Shown: positions 25,135 through 34,810 of the stretch, in pieces | Layout of the letters: each line of letters starts with the position of its first letter | Position numbering within the stretch: the first letter of the stretch is position 1 | Made by a program: the position numbers and the translations under genes | NCBI GenBank assembly: GCA_024224295.1 | Contig: JAAENN010000020.1 | Span: 62,001 to 126,000 of the forward strand | Source: Shimia sp. | GTDB taxonomy: Bacteria > Pseudomonadota > Alphaproteobacteria > Rhodobacterales > Rhodobacteraceae | Length of the DNA stretch: 64,000 nt | Reading direction: 5' to 3' | The notes under the pieces: generated by a model | Told to the model about the DNA's origin: nothing | What the model saw: the letters and a program-made list of their open reading frames with translations, nothing else | The model's database searches: none

Positions 25135-25995
25135 CTAACCCGCTTTCTGCAACTTAAGGGCCAATTGGTACACTTTACGCCGGTTGATACCATAAGCTTT
25201 GGCAATCGCGTCCGACGCATCTCGCACCGACAAAGTCTGCAGCGCCTCTTTCAGCGCGCCTTCGATGTCCTCCTCGCTGGCCGCTTCCCCGCGCTGACGG
25301 TCGATCAATACAACAATCTCGCCTTTGATTGTGCGCTCCGGCAACTCTGCCACCAACTCATCCAACGATCCGCGGATCACTTCTTCAAATTTCTTGGTCA
25401 ACTCGCGCGCCACGGCCGCCTTACGCCCACCGCCTAGCACCTCCGCTGCGTCCGCCACCATGGCCGCGACCCGCTTAGGCGATTCGTAAAAAACCAACGT
25501 GCCCGGCACCTCGCGCACCGCCTCCAAGGCCGTCTGCCGCGCCTTTTTGGCGTTGGGTAGAAACCCGGCAAAGAAAAACGAATCCGTTGGTAGCCCTGCC
25601 AGCGACAATGCAGTTATGATCGCACTTGGTCCCGGCGCGCTGGTCACCAAATACCCGGCTTCCGCCGCCGCAACAGACAAATGATAGCCCGGATCGGCAA
25701 TCAATGGCGTGCCCGCCTCAGAGGCATAGGCCACCGATTTTCCAGCCTCCAGATAGCCCAGAAGCTTGCCCCGCGCGCCTTCGCCAGAGTGGTCATGATA
25801 CGACAGAGCGTGGCGCCCATTCAGCGGCACCCCGTGTATTTCAAGGAGTTTCTTCATCGACCGCGTGTCTTCTGCAGCGATCACATCGGCACTGGCCAGA
25901 ATGTCCAAAGCCCGCAAGGTGATATCACGTGCAGTGCCGATAGGTGTGGCGACAAAGTACAAACCCGGCTGCAATTTCACGGTCTGGTGATTCAT
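25135..25995 (-). CDS. rsmI: 16S rRNA (cytidine(1402)-2'-O)-methyltransferase
   Basis: Methylates the ribose of C1402 in the decoding centre, using S-adenosylmethionine. 286 residues, the usual length. Tetrapyrrole-methylase fold with LYFVATPIGTARDITLRA near residue 12, AEDTRSMKKLL near residue 40, the SAM-binding YASEAGTPLIADPGY near residue 90, and APGPSAIITALSLAGL near residue 120. The C-terminal region ends with a helix-turn-helix-like segment common in the family. It is divergent from the LpoA-like gene by 93 bases and cotranscribed with yraN, as in E. coli where the order is rsmI, lpoA, yraN. Confidence 0.95.
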   Translation of the reverse strand: MNHQTVKLQPGLYFVATPIGTARDITLRALDILASADVIAAEDTRSMKKLLEIHGVPLNGRHALSYHDHSGEGARGKLLGYLEAGKSVAYASEAGTPLIADPGYHLSVAAAEAGYLVTSAPGPSAIITALSLAGLPTDSFFFAGFLPNAKKARQTALEAVREVPGTLVFYESPKRVAAMVADAAEVLGGGRKAAVARELTKKFEEVIRGSLDELVAELPERTIKGEIVVLIDRQRGEAASEEDIEGALKEALQTLSVRDASDAIAKAYGINRRKVYQLALKLQKAG

Positions 25996-26088
25996 AGCTG
26001 GACCCGCCTTTTCACTCGTTTATTATTTGGCAGCAACGCGGCCGGACCTCAATCACGGACGTGACCCCAACGGGAGTGGAGCTTACCT

Positions 26089-27261
26089 ATGTTGTCTTTT
26101 CTTAAACCTGCCCACCGCTTTGTTAAAGGGGCGGTCGCAGGGCTGTCCACACTGGCGCTGGTCTCTTGTGTGGAAACCACCGGAAGCTCCGGTCCAAAAA
26201 TCGATGCATCAGCCCCCGTGCCAGTGGCACTGTTGGTGCCCAAAGGCTCCAGCAACTCCGGCGACGCTCTCCTGGCACAAAGCCTGGAGAACGCAGCCAA
26301 ACTTGCTATTGCAGACTTGGGTGGCGTCAAGATTGACCTGCGGGTCTATGCCACTGCGGGCAACCCGAACACGGCGCAAGCCGCCGCAGTTCAAGCGGTT
26401 GATGAAGGCGCCAAAATCATTCTTGGCCCCGTGTTTGGCGAAGCCGCCAACGCCGCTGCCAAAGCCGTGGCTGGCCGCAACGTGAACGTGCTGTCCTTCT
26501 CCAACAACACCACCATCGCAGGCGGCAACCTGTTTGTGCTTGGGCCAACCTTTGACAACACCGCCAATCGCCTCGTGGCTTTTGCGAAAGGTCAGGGCAA
26601 AGGCAACATCATGGCGGTACACGCCAACAACTCCGCTGGCCTATTGGGCAACACCGCCATCGCCAACGCCATCACCCGCAATGGCGCAGGCAATGCCGGG
26701 GCTGTTGGGTATGAATTCTCGCAGGAAGGCGTGATCGCCGCCGTCAGCCAAATCAGGCTGAACGCGCAACAGAACAATGCGCAAACGCTGTTCTTAACCG
26801 CAAACACATCCGGCGCCCTTCCTCTGCTGACCCAGCTATTGCCAGAAGCAGGCCTCAGCCCGGCCACCACGCAATATATGGGCCTGACTCGATGGGATAT
26901 TCCGGCCCAAACACTGGAATTGCCAGGTGTTCAGGGCGGTTGGTACGCCATGCCGGACCCAACTCTGACCAGCCAATTCCAAAGCCGTTATGCGCAAGCT
27001 TACGGTGGCCTTCCCCACTCAATAGGTGGCTTGGCCTATGATGGCATTGCGGCAATCGGCGCGCTGGTCAAACAAGGCAAATCTGATGCACTGACCACAG
27101 GCGCATTGTCTCAAGGCGCAGGCTTCCAGGGAGTGAACGGCATCTTCCGCCTGCGCACAGACGGCACAAACGAACGCGGACTGGCCGTAGCCACAATCCG
27201 CGACAAGAAGGTAGTAATCATTGACCCTGCCCCAACCCGATTTGGAGGCGCTGGCAGCTAA
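26089..27261 (+). CDS. Penicillin-binding protein activator (LpoA/LppC-like lipoprotein)
   Basis: 390 residues. The signal ends in a lipobox LVSC with the lipidated cysteine near residue 27. The rest is a periplasmic-binding-protein type I fold (GAKIILGPVFGEAANAAAKA, LSFSNNTTIAGGNLFVLGPT, GLTRWDIPAQTLELPG), matching the C-terminal domain of LpoA/YraM; the N-terminal helical repeat domain of E. coli LpoA is missing, as usual in alphaproteobacteria. It may stimulate class A PBPs from the outer membrane, or simply be a ligand-binding lipoprotein. Its last 41 bases overlap glnD. Synteny with rsmI and yraN supports the family assignment. Confidence 0.85.
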   Translation: MLSFLKPAHRFVKGAVAGLSTLALVSCVETTGSSGPKIDASAPVPVALLVPKGSSNSGDALLAQSLENAAKLAIADLGGVKIDLRVYATAGNPNTAQAAAVQAVDEGAKIILGPVFGEAANAAAKAVAGRNVNVLSFSNNTTIAGGNLFVLGPTFDNTANRLVAFAKGQGKGNIMAVHANNSAGLLGNTAIANAITRNGAGNAGAVGYEFSQEGVIAAVSQIRLNAQQNNAQTLFLTANTSGALPLLTQLLPEAGLSPATTQYMGLTRWDIPAQTLELPGVQGGWYAMPDPTLTSQFQSRYAQAYGGLPHSIGGLAYDGIAAIGALVKQGKSDALTTGALSQGAGFQGVNGIFRLRTDGTNERGLAVATIRDKKVVIIDPAPTRFGGAGS

Positions 27262-30034
27262 GGCCGGCGACATCTTCCCAGCCCCGCCTGTCGCGGGGCT
27301 GATCTGCTCTGCTGACGAAATTTTCAACTGCGCTGAAGTGGCGACTGAACTTGCCGACATCCTGAAAAAGGACGGCAAGGAAAGCGATTTGCGCAAGGAA
27401 ATCGTTCCACTCCTCATGGACCGCCGCAAAGCAGCTATGACGCAGATTGCAGCTGCTTTCCGCGAACAACCGCGCGCCGCCCGCGCCATGACGCGCTCCT
27501 ATACGTGGCTCACCGACTGCCTGGTCAGCTGCGCCTTCTACGTCGCCACCGTGCGTTTTTACCCGCTGGCCACCCCCACCGAAGCTGAGCGGATCGCGCT
27601 GTTTGCGGTAGGTGGCTACGGGCGAGGCGAAATGGCGCCCCAGTCTGACGTCGATCTACTGTTCCTCACACCCTATAAAATCACCCCTTGGGCGGAGAGC
27701 GTGATTGAATCCATGCTGTACCTGCTCTGGGATCTACGCCTGAAAGTCGGCCATAGCTCCCGTACTGTGAAAGACTGCCTTCGCTTGGGGCGCGAAGACT
27801 TCACCATCCGCACAGCCCTATTGGAAAACCGTTTCCTACGAGGCCATGAGCCACTGGACGAAGAGCTCAACACCCGTCTTGAAGATGAACTCTTCAAAGG
27901 CACCGAACAGGAGTTCATCGAGGCCAAACTTAACGAACGAGACGAGCGCCACAAAAAACAGGGCCAGCGTTACGTGGTCGAACCCAATGTCAAGGAAGGC
28001 AAAGGCGGCCTACGTGATCTGCAATCCCTCTTCTGGATCGCCAAATACGTCTATCACGTTTCCGATGTCTCTGAACTTGTTGAGAAAGAGGTCCTGGCGC
28101 AAGACGAGCTGGAGCGCTTCATTGAGGCAGAGAGCTTTCTCTGGGCCGTGCGCGGCCACTTGCACCTGACCGCCGGACGACCGATGGAACAACTCACCTT
28201 CGATGTGCAAGTCGAGATCGCCGATCAGATGGGGTACACCGACAAAGGTGGCCGCCGCGCGGTGGAACACTTCATGCAGGAGTTCTTTCGCCAAGTCACT
28301 GCCGTGGGCGACTTGACCCGCATCCTGCTCACCAAACTCGAAGCCAACCACGCCAAAGCTGAGCCACTATTGGAGCGCATCTTCCGACGTCGCCCGCGCA
28401 TGAAGCCGGGCTACAAAATGGTGCACAATCGCTTGGATGTGGCAGATGAAAAGACCTTCCTCGACGATCCGCTGAACCTGCTGCGCCTGTTCGAAGAAGG
28501 CCTTCGCACGGGCATGTTGATCCACCCGGACGCCATGCGGCTGGTGACGGCGAACCTGCACCTGATCGACGAGGACTTCCGCGCCAACAAAGAGGCGCGC
28601 CGCCTGTTCCTCGACTTGCTGCTGAAACACGGCAACCCCGAACGCGCCCTGCGCCGCATGAATGAGCTAGGTGTGCTCGCAGCTTTCATCCCGGAGTTTG
28701 AACCCATCGTCGCGATGATGCAGTTCAATATGTACCACTCCTACACGGTGGATGAGCACACCATTCAGGTGATCTCAAATTTCATGGACATAGAGCGCAA
28801 AGACCTTGAGGACGAGTTGCCGCTCTGCTCCGAAATCCTCGCCTCTGGCGGTATCAACCGCAAAGTCCTCATGGTCGCCATGCTGCTGCACGACATTGGC
28901 AAAGGCCGCGACATTGATCATTCCGTTCTGGGAGCACAAATCACTCGCAAAGTTGCTCCAAACCTCGGCCTCAATAAAGCCGACAGCGAAACTGTCGAAT
29001 GGCTGGTGCGCTACCACCTGCTGATGTCAGACACCGCACAGAAACGAGACATCGCCGACCCACGCACCGTGCGTGACTTCGCAAAAGCTGTGAAAACAGT
29101 GGACCGGTTGAATTTGCTTACCATCCTGACCGTTTGTGACATCCGCGGTGTAGGACCGGACACATGGAACAATTGGAAAGCCGTGCTTCTGCGCGCGCTT
29201 TATGGTCAAACCAAACTTGTGCTGGAAGACGGTATGGAGGCTATCACCCGCGAAAACCGCGGCACCAAGGCAAAGAAACTCCTGCGCGAAGAACTGGCCG
29301 ATTGGCCCAGCAAAGACCTCAAGAAAGAGACCGCGCGCCACTACGAGCCCTATTGGCAAGGCCTGCACATCACTGCGCACAAGGTGTTTGCTGATCTACT
29401 CCGAGACATACCCGACGACGAAGTCCGCATCGACTTGCACCCGGACGAAGATCGCGACGCCACCCGCGTCTGTTTTGCCATGGCCGACCACCCGGGCATC
29501 TTCTCCCGTATGTGTGGCGCTCTGGCCTTGGTGGGAGCCAACATCGTCGACGCCCGTACCTTCACCTCAAAAGACGGCTACGCCACTGCAGCCTTCTGGA
29601 TTCAGGATTCAGATGATGCGCCTTACGAGGCCGCCCGCCTACCGCGTCTGCGTAAAATGATCGAACGCACTTTGGCTGGCGAAGTCGTTACCACAGAGGC
29701 CATCAGGTCCCGAGACGTCATCAAAAAACGGGAGCGCGCCTTTAAGGTCCCGACCACGATCTTGTTTGATAACGAAGGCTCCGAGATCTACACAATTATC
29801 GAAGTGGACACCCGTGATCGCGCGGGCCTGCTGTTTGACCTCACGCGCACCTTGGCTAGCAGCAACGTCTACATCGCCTCCGCCGTGATCGCGACCTTTG
29901 GAGAGCAAGTGGTCGACACCTTTTATGTGAAAGATATGTTTGGCCTTAAATTTCACGCGGAAGGCAAACAAAAGACACTAGAAAAGAAACTGCGCGAGGC
30001 GATCCAACAAGGCGCAGAAAGGGCCAGGGCATGA
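27221..30034 (+). CDS. glnD: Bifunctional [protein-PII] uridylyltransferase/uridylyl-removing enzyme
   Basis: Senses glutamine and modifies PII proteins, controlling nitrogen assimilation. 937 residues. The nucleotidyltransferase domain has GGYGRGEMAPQSDVDLLF at residues 131-148, the HD hydrolase domain HDIGKGRDIDHS near residue 556, and two ACT domains begin near residues 755 and 865. The likely start is TTG at 27221, within the preceding gene (41-base overlap), because the next in-frame ATG is near residue 66 and would remove conserved N-terminal sequence; AAGG lies upstream. It overlaps murJ by 4 bases. Confidence 0.94.
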   Translation: MTLPQPDLEALAAKAGDIFPAPPVAGLICSADEIFNCAEVATELADILKKDGKESDLRKEIVPLLMDRRKAAMTQIAAAFREQPRAARAMTRSYTWLTDCLVSCAFYVATVRFYPLATPTEAERIALFAVGGYGRGEMAPQSDVDLLFLTPYKITPWAESVIESMLYLLWDLRLKVGHSSRTVKDCLRLGREDFTIRTALLENRFLRGHEPLDEELNTRLEDELFKGTEQEFIEAKLNERDERHKKQGQRYVVEPNVKEGKGGLRDLQSLFWIAKYVYHVSDVSELVEKEVLAQDELERFIEAESFLWAVRGHLHLTAGRPMEQLTFDVQVEIADQMGYTDKGGRRAVEHFMQEFFRQVTAVGDLTRILLTKLEANHAKAEPLLERIFRRRPRMKPGYKMVHNRLDVADEKTFLDDPLNLLRLFEEGLRTGMLIHPDAMRLVTANLHLIDEDFRANKEARRLFLDLLLKHGNPERALRRMNELGVLAAFIPEFEPIVAMMQFNMYHSYTVDEHTIQVISNFMDIERKDLEDELPLCSEILASGGINRKVLMVAMLLHDIGKGRDIDHSVLGAQITRKVAPNLGLNKADSETVEWLVRYHLLMSDTAQKRDIADPRTVRDFAKAVKTVDRLNLLTILTVCDIRGVGPDTWNNWKAVLLRALYGQTKLVLEDGMEAITRENRGTKAKKLLREELADWPSKDLKKETARHYEPYWQGLHITAHKVFADLLRDIPDDEVRIDLHPDEDRDATRVCFAMADHPGIFSRMCGALALVGANIVDARTFTSKDGYATAAFWIQDSDDAPYEAARLPRLRKMIERTLAGEVVTTEAIRSRDVIKKRERAFKVPTTILFDNEGSEIYTIIEVDTRDRAGLLFDLTRTLASSNVYIASAVIATFGEQVVDTFYVKDMFGLKFHAEGKQKTLEKKLREAIQQGAERARA

Positions 30035-31572
30035 AGCCAATCCGCCTGATGCGCGGCTTTCTGACCGTTGGTTTCTGGACGCTATTGAGCCGGGTCCTCG
30101 GCTTTGTCCGCGAAATCCTGTTGCTGAGCTTCATCGGCCCCGGCCCGCTGCTTGACGCCTTTGTCGCCGCCTTCCGATTGCCTAATATGTTCCGCCGCTT
30201 TTTTGCCGAAGGTGCTTTTAACGCCGCCTTTGTGCCAATGTTCTCTAAAAAACTGGAGGGCGAGGAAGACGCGGAGCACTTTGCCACCGAAGCGCTGAGC
30301 CTGCTGTTTGCCGCCGTGATGACCCTCACCGCGCTGGGTATGATCTTCATGCCCGCGCGGGTCTGGCTCACCGCTGAAGGCTTTGCTGGAGATGCCCGCT
30401 TCGACCTTACGGTGGGTTATGGCCGTATCGTCTTCCCCTACATCTTTTTTATGTCCCTAAGCGCATTATTCTCCGGCGTGCTCAACGCTACCGGCCGTTT
30501 TGCTGCTGCCGCAGCAGCACCGGTATTGCTCAACATCCTGATCATCCCGGCGCTGATCCTAGGGCATATCTCGGGCGGTGAGGTCATCACCTGGCTGATC
30601 TGGACCATTCCTTTTGCTGGCGTGGCCCAGCTTGGTCTTGTCTGGATTGCCAGCCGCAAAGCCGGCCTGCACATTAAATTGCGCCTGCCCAAGTGGACGC
30701 CAGACATGGCGCGCATGGTTCGCGTCGCCGTCCCCGCCGCGCTTGCCTCTGGCGTCATGCAGATCAACCTTGTGGTCGGCCAGATAGTGGCTTCCAACAC
30801 CGAAAGCGCCGTGAGCTGGCTCTATGCCGCGGATCGTCTTTATCAGCTCCCCCTCGGCGTGATCGGCATCGCCATCGGTATCGTGCTTCTCCCCGATCTC
30901 TCCCGCCGGCTCAAAGCCGATGACACAGCAGGCGCCCAACATGCATTTTCCCGCGCCAGCGAGTTTGCCATGTTTCTGACAATCCCCTGCGCTGTGGCTT
31001 TCCTTGTGATCCCGCTGCCAATTGTCTCTGTGCTTTATGAGCGCGGCGCCACCGGTTCCGATGATGTCGCCGCCATCTCTGTTGCGCTGGCGATCTACGC
31101 CCTCGGTCTGCCTGCTTTTGTCCTGCAAAAACTGTTGCAACCGCTGTATTTCGCTCGAGAAGACACCAAACGCCCATTCCACTACGCCGTTTGGGCTATG
31201 GTGGTGAACGCAGCGCTGGCCTTCGGTCTGGCGCCTTACATCCAATGGATGGCGCCGGCCATTGCGGCCACTGTCTCCGCTTGGATCATGGTCGCACAAT
31301 TGGGCTTTGGCGCGCGTGGCTATGGCCAAGTTGCCAAATTTGACGCCCGCTTGCGCAAACGCCTTTGGCGCATCTGTCTGGCCTCTGCGGCCATGGGCGG
31401 CGTACTCTGGATCTCTTGGGTTGTTTTGGTGCCGTGGTTCGGCTTGCCCGGCTGGCGTTACGTCGCTTTGCTGATCCTTTTGACACTCGGAACCGTTGTC
31501 TATTTTTCTGTTGGTCGCCTAATCGGCGCCTATGTTCCCAGCGAGTTAAAGGCTGCTGCCCGCCGTGGTTGA
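30031..31572 (+). CDS. murJ: Lipid II flippase MurJ
   Basis: Flips lipid-linked peptidoglycan precursor across the inner membrane. 513 residues with about fourteen hydrophobic segments, the MATE/MVF fold. The first helix contains SRVLGFVREILLLSFIGPG with the essential arginine region, and FRLPNMFRRFFAEGAFNAAF follows near residue 50, a highly conserved MurJ loop. It starts inside the glnD stop (ATGA). glnD-murJ pairing is frequent in alphaproteobacteria. It is followed by 95 bases without a clear terminator. Confidence 0.96.
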   Translation: MKPIRLMRGFLTVGFWTLLSRVLGFVREILLLSFIGPGPLLDAFVAAFRLPNMFRRFFAEGAFNAAFVPMFSKKLEGEEDAEHFATEALSLLFAAVMTLTALGMIFMPARVWLTAEGFAGDARFDLTVGYGRIVFPYIFFMSLSALFSGVLNATGRFAAAAAAPVLLNILIIPALILGHISGGEVITWLIWTIPFAGVAQLGLVWIASRKAGLHIKLRLPKWTPDMARMVRVAVPAALASGVMQINLVVGQIVASNTESAVSWLYAADRLYQLPLGVIGIAIGIVLLPDLSRRLKADDTAGAQHAFSRASEFAMFLTIPCAVAFLVIPLPIVSVLYERGATGSDDVAAISVALAIYALGLPAFVLQKLLQPLYFAREDTKRPFHYAVWAMVVNAALAFGLAPYIQWMAPAIAATVSAWIMVAQLGFGARGYGQVAKFDARLRKRLWRICLASAAMGGVLWISWVVLVPWFGLPGWRYVALLILLTLGTVVYFSVGRLIGAYVPSELKAAARRG

Positions 31573-31667
31573 GCGGGCACAAACCGACAAATAGACTCAG
31601 AAACCAGTTGCTCCCGCCCCCTAATGTGCCGTTAACCTAGGGCATTCTTTAATCTCGGGAGTGAGAC

Positions 31668-32213
31668 ATGAATAATTGGATCGTAATGTTGATCGTCGGC
31701 ATCCTTGCCGTGGTCTTGGGTGTTCTGGCCTTGGCCAACCCGTTCGCCGCCTCGGTAACCGCCACAGTCTTTGCCGGCTGGAGCTTTCTGTTCTTGGGCG
31801 CCTTTCAAACCTTTGCGTCCTTTAGCGCACCGTCCACAGGCGCAAAAATTGCGGGGGTGATCCTTGGTCTGCTGGCCATGGTGATTGGTGTACACATCAT
31901 CGCACAACCGCTTCAGGGTCTGCTTTCCCTGACCTTCGCCGCCGGCATCCTGTTTCTTGTGTCTGGCATCTTCAAAGGTATTTTTGGCTTTTCCAATTTC
32001 GAAGGCAGCGCCCGCTGGGCTCTGCTTTTGTCAGGTTTGGTCTCGGTGATCTTGGGTCTGATGGTGCTCAACAACTTCCCACAATCCGCAGCCGTGCTGC
32101 TTGGTGTGTTGCTGGCCATTGAACTGCTGTCCAATGGTATAAGCGCCATCGCGCTCGCTTTTGCCGTACGTAACCTAAACAATGGCAGCTCCGACCAAGA
32201 AGAAGCGGCCTAG
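31668..32213 (+). CDS. HdeD-family (DUF308) membrane protein
   Basis: 181 residues with six hydrophobic segments arranged as three repeated pairs (VGILAVVLGVLALANPFAAS, LGLLAMVIGVHIIAQPLQGL, GLVSVILGLMVLNNFPQSAA), the pattern of the HdeD/DUF308 family. GGGAGTGAG precedes the ATG. E. coli HdeD is linked to acid resistance at high cell density; no specific role can be given here. The gene is in the same direction as murJ but 95 bases away; it converges on the rhomboid-like gene with a 9-base gap and no terminator. Confidence 0.85.
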   Translation: MNNWIVMLIVGILAVVLGVLALANPFAASVTATVFAGWSFLFLGAFQTFASFSAPSTGAKIAGVILGLLAMVIGVHIIAQPLQGLLSLTFAAGILFLVSGIFKGIFGFSNFEGSARWALLLSGLVSVILGLMVLNNFPQSAAVLLGVLLAIELLSNGISAIALAFAVRNLNNGSSDQEEAA

Positions 32214-32222
32214 TCTCTTAAA

Positions 32223-32909
32223 TCACTGGCGGCGGATCTTTTCTCGGATCCGCTGCCATCCTCCGGGGATCAGCGCAAAGGACATCAAAAACCCTGTGCC
32301 AAAGCCGATCACATCGGCAACCCAATCCGGATTACCCCCGAAAATCAGGCTAAAGCCCAACTGAATGGCCACCAGCATGCCAATCAGCGAAAACGCCCGC
32401 GCCTGAGGTGCGCCCACCTCGCCCAAGCTTGTCCAAAGCAGGAATGTAAACGCTCCAATCAGGCCGTAAACCCCCGGGTAGCTTCCCATCAAAGGCGCTG
32501 ATGCATCCAAAACCAGCGCATAACCCAAAGCGCCAATAATCCCAGACAGCACAAAAATCGCTAGGGTCGCCCAGCCGGAGAATACCTCTCCCACCATCTT
32601 ACCCATTGCCAAAAGCAACACGCCGCCAAACAGTGCATGGGTGAAATTGTAATGCACAAACAGATAACTCACAAAGCGGATCATATGCTCCGCTGGATAC
32701 ACTCCATTGGTGACCATCCAATCAAAGATATCCGGCGCAAAGGCATAACGCTGAATGGCATCCAGCCGCCAGCCAACCGCCGTTGGCCCGCCCACTATCC
32801 CCTTAGAGCCCAACCAGAGCGCAGCTTCCACGCCGACCAGCAACAAGAACAACGCCGTCACCACCGGCGGCAACGGGTTCACCGGGCTTTGATCATCTGG
32901 GTGCGACAT
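32223..32909 (-). CDS. Rhomboid-family membrane protein lacking the catalytic serine and histidine
   Basis: 228 residues with about six or seven membrane segments in the rhomboid order: a [20 protein letters not shown] segment (the H-x3-H-like region before helix 2 and 3), then [18 protein letters not shown] where rhomboids have GxSGxxxGLxGA, and [16 protein letters not shown] where they have a histidine in AHxGGFxxG. Aligning these, serine is replaced by tyrosine and histidine by aspartate or valine. It is therefore probably an inactive pseudo-rhomboid. The start at 32909 has AAGGAG; a longer frame is rejected. Divergent from trpS with a 100-base gap. Confidence 0.8.
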   Translation of the reverse strand: MSHPDDQSPVNPLPPVVTALFLLLVGVEAALWLGSKGIVGGPTAVGWRLDAIQRYAFAPDIFDWMVTNGVYPAEHMIRFVSYLFVHYNFTHALFGGVLLLAMGKMVGEVFSGWATLAIFVLSGIIGALGYALVLDASAPLMGSYPGVYGLIGAFTFLLWTSLGEVGAPQARAFSLIGMLVAIQLGFSLIFGGNPDWVADVIGFGTGFLMSFALIPGGWQRIREKIRRQ

Positions 32910-33009
32910 GCCTGTACTCCTTACCCGCCCTGTTTGCCAGTCTGGCTTGACGGTGTTTGACCTCGGAGATAAGCCAAGCAGACTGACAAATCCAGACGGA
33001 GTATTTCCA

Positions 33010-34047
33010 ATGAACGAGGCGGTCCAAACGTCCTCCACCTTTACCCCACGCGTCTTTTCCGGGATTCAACCCTCGGGCGGTCTGACGCTGGGCAATTACC
33101 TCGGCGCGATGAAGCGCTTTGTTGACATGCAAGAGGCCGGTACCCACGAGACCGTGTTCTGCATGGTTGACCTGCACGCGATTACTGTCTGGCAAGACCC
33201 TGCCAAGCTGCAACGCGCCACCCGCGAACTCTGCGCTGGTTTCATTGCTGCCGGTATCGACCCGACAAAATCGATCCTGTTCAATCAATCCGCAGTGGCC
33301 GAACACACTCAACTGGCTTGGATTTTTAACTGCGTCGCCCGCATGGGCTGGATGCAGCGCATGACCCAATGGAAAGACAAAGCAGGCAAAAACCAGCAGA
33401 ACGCGTCGCTTGGTCTGTTGGCCTACCCTGCCCTCATGGCCGCAGACATCTTAGTCTACCACGCCACCCACGTCCCTGTAGGCGAGGACCAGAAACAGCA
33501 CCTCGAATTAACCCGCGACGTCGCCACCAAGTTCAACCACGACTATGGTGTGGACTTCTTCCCCATCACCGAACCGGTGATCGAAGGCGCGGCTACCCGC
33601 GTGATGTCCTTCCGTGATGGCACCAAAAAGATGTCCAAGTCCGACCCATCTGATGCCTCCCGCATCAACATGACCGACGACGCGGACACCATCGCCAAAA
33701 AGATCCGCAAGGCCAAAACCGACCCGGAGGCCTTGCCATCTGAGGCCAAAGGTCTGGAAGAACGTCCAGAAGCCCGTAACTTGATCAACATCTACGCAGG
33801 TCTGTCTGGCCTGACCGTTGATCAGGTTCTGGCAGATGTCGGCGGCAAGCAATTCTCAGAGTTCAAACCTATGCTGTCCGAACTCGCCGTGGAAAAGCTC
33901 TCCCCGATCAGCACGGAAATGGCACGCCTGATGGAACATCAGGACGAGATCGACAAAATCCTCGCCCGCGGTGCAAGTCAGGCCCGCGAGATCGCCGCGC
34001 CTATCCTGAAAAAGACTTACGAGATCGTTGGTATGGTCGGCGCCTAG
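33010..34047 (+). CDS. trpS: Tryptophanyl-tRNA synthetase
   Basis: Charges tRNA-Trp. 345 residues, normal for class Ic bacterial TrpRS. The HIGH-like motif appears as [12 protein letters not shown] near residue 20 and KMSKSD near residue 210; the tryptophan pocket [10 protein letters not shown] is near residue 52. ATG at 33010 is preceded by GGAG; the ORF extends upstream without support. A strong terminator follows. Confidence 0.97.
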   Translation: MNEAVQTSSTFTPRVFSGIQPSGGLTLGNYLGAMKRFVDMQEAGTHETVFCMVDLHAITVWQDPAKLQRATRELCAGFIAAGIDPTKSILFNQSAVAEHTQLAWIFNCVARMGWMQRMTQWKDKAGKNQQNASLGLLAYPALMAADILVYHATHVPVGEDQKQHLELTRDVATKFNHDYGVDFFPITEPVIEGAATRVMSFRDGTKKMSKSDPSDASRINMTDDADTIAKKIRKAKTDPEALPSEAKGLEERPEARNLINIYAGLSGLTVDQVLADVGGKQFSEFKPMLSELAVEKLSPISTEMARLMEHQDEIDKILARGASQAREIAAPILKKTYEIVGMVGA

Positions 34048-34071
34048 GCCAACCGAACCGGACAACACATC

Positions 34072-34098
34072 AGCCCCGCCATTGGCGGGGCTTTTTTT
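34072..34098 (+). terminator. Rho-independent terminator of trpS
   Basis: AGCCCCGCC (34072-34080) pairs with GGCGGGGCT (34084-34092) over a 3-base loop, followed by seven T to 34098. It is 24 bases after the trpS stop and may be bidirectional with the convergent acetyltransferase gene. Confidence 0.93.
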
Positions 34099-34111
34099 GT
34101 GCCCCTTATGG

Positions 34112-34642
34112 TCATCGCCCCAACGCGCGCTCCAAAAACAACGCCTCTTGGTCCCCAAACCTGCCCATCACCGGATTGCTAAACCCAACCTTCTCCGCAA
34201 CCCGCACAGAACCGGCATGCGCCGGATCAAAAATGGCGCAGGCCACCGGAAACTCTTTGGCTAGCACTCGATCCGCCCATGCCATCACCGCAGCCACAGC
34301 CTCCGTCGCCAGTCCCTGCCCCTGCGCGGAGGTCTTTAACGCCCAACCCGCCTCGGGCTTCCCGTGCACACTTGGCTTTGTGTCCCTATGGTAATCCGCC
34401 AACCCAGCCTCCCCCACAAACGCGCCGTCCACCTTGCTCTCCAGCACCCAGTAGCCATAGCCCAGCGCCTGCCAATGCCCGATATAGCGCAAAAGTCGAG
34501 ACCACGACTCCGCCGCCGTCGAGGGCACACCGGAGATACGCGCCACAACCTCAGGATCAGCCCACATCGCAGCACTGGATTCAAAATCCGCCACGTCATG
34601 CCCGCGCAATATCAGCCGTTCTGTTTCAAGCCTTGGAACCAT
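34112..34642 (-). CDS. GNAT-family N-acetyltransferase (RimJ/RimL type)
   Basis: 176 residues. LETERLILRGHDVADFE at the start is the typical RimJ/RimL opening; the acetyl-CoA pyrophosphate loop appears as SAQGQGLATEAVAA near residue 103, followed by the helix and beta-bulge AKEFPVACAIFDPAHAGSVR. The ATG at 34642 is chosen because AGGGTGG lies 8 bases upstream; three earlier in-frame starts are less likely. Acceptor substrate unknown. The 168 bases to the next gene contain no other gene. Confidence 0.85.
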   Translation of the reverse strand: MVPRLETERLILRGHDVADFESSAAMWADPEVVARISGVPSTAAESWSRLLRYIGHWQALGYGYWVLESKVDGAFVGEAGLADYHRDTKPSVHGKPEAGWALKTSAQGQGLATEAVAAVMAWADRVLAKEFPVACAIFDPAHAGSVRVAEKVGFSNPVMGRFGDQEALFLERALGR

Positions 34643-34810
34643 AATTGCCACCCTCATCATTACTTGATTGATAGCGACAACTTCGAGTTTTGCGCCGCTT
34701 TTGCAATCCCCAACGTCCTTACTGCGCATCTGCGCACATAGTCCGCGCCAAATCGCAAGTTTTCAGCACGCGACGCCACGCCTACCTTTGACCTAACAAA
34801 GGAGACACGC

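Noticed and set aside
32908..33038. N-terminal extension of TrpS and of the rhomboid-like protein overlapping each other
   Set aside because: Open frames overlap head-to-head here, but each gene has a good ribosome site at the internal start (33010 and 32909), so the extensions are not translated.
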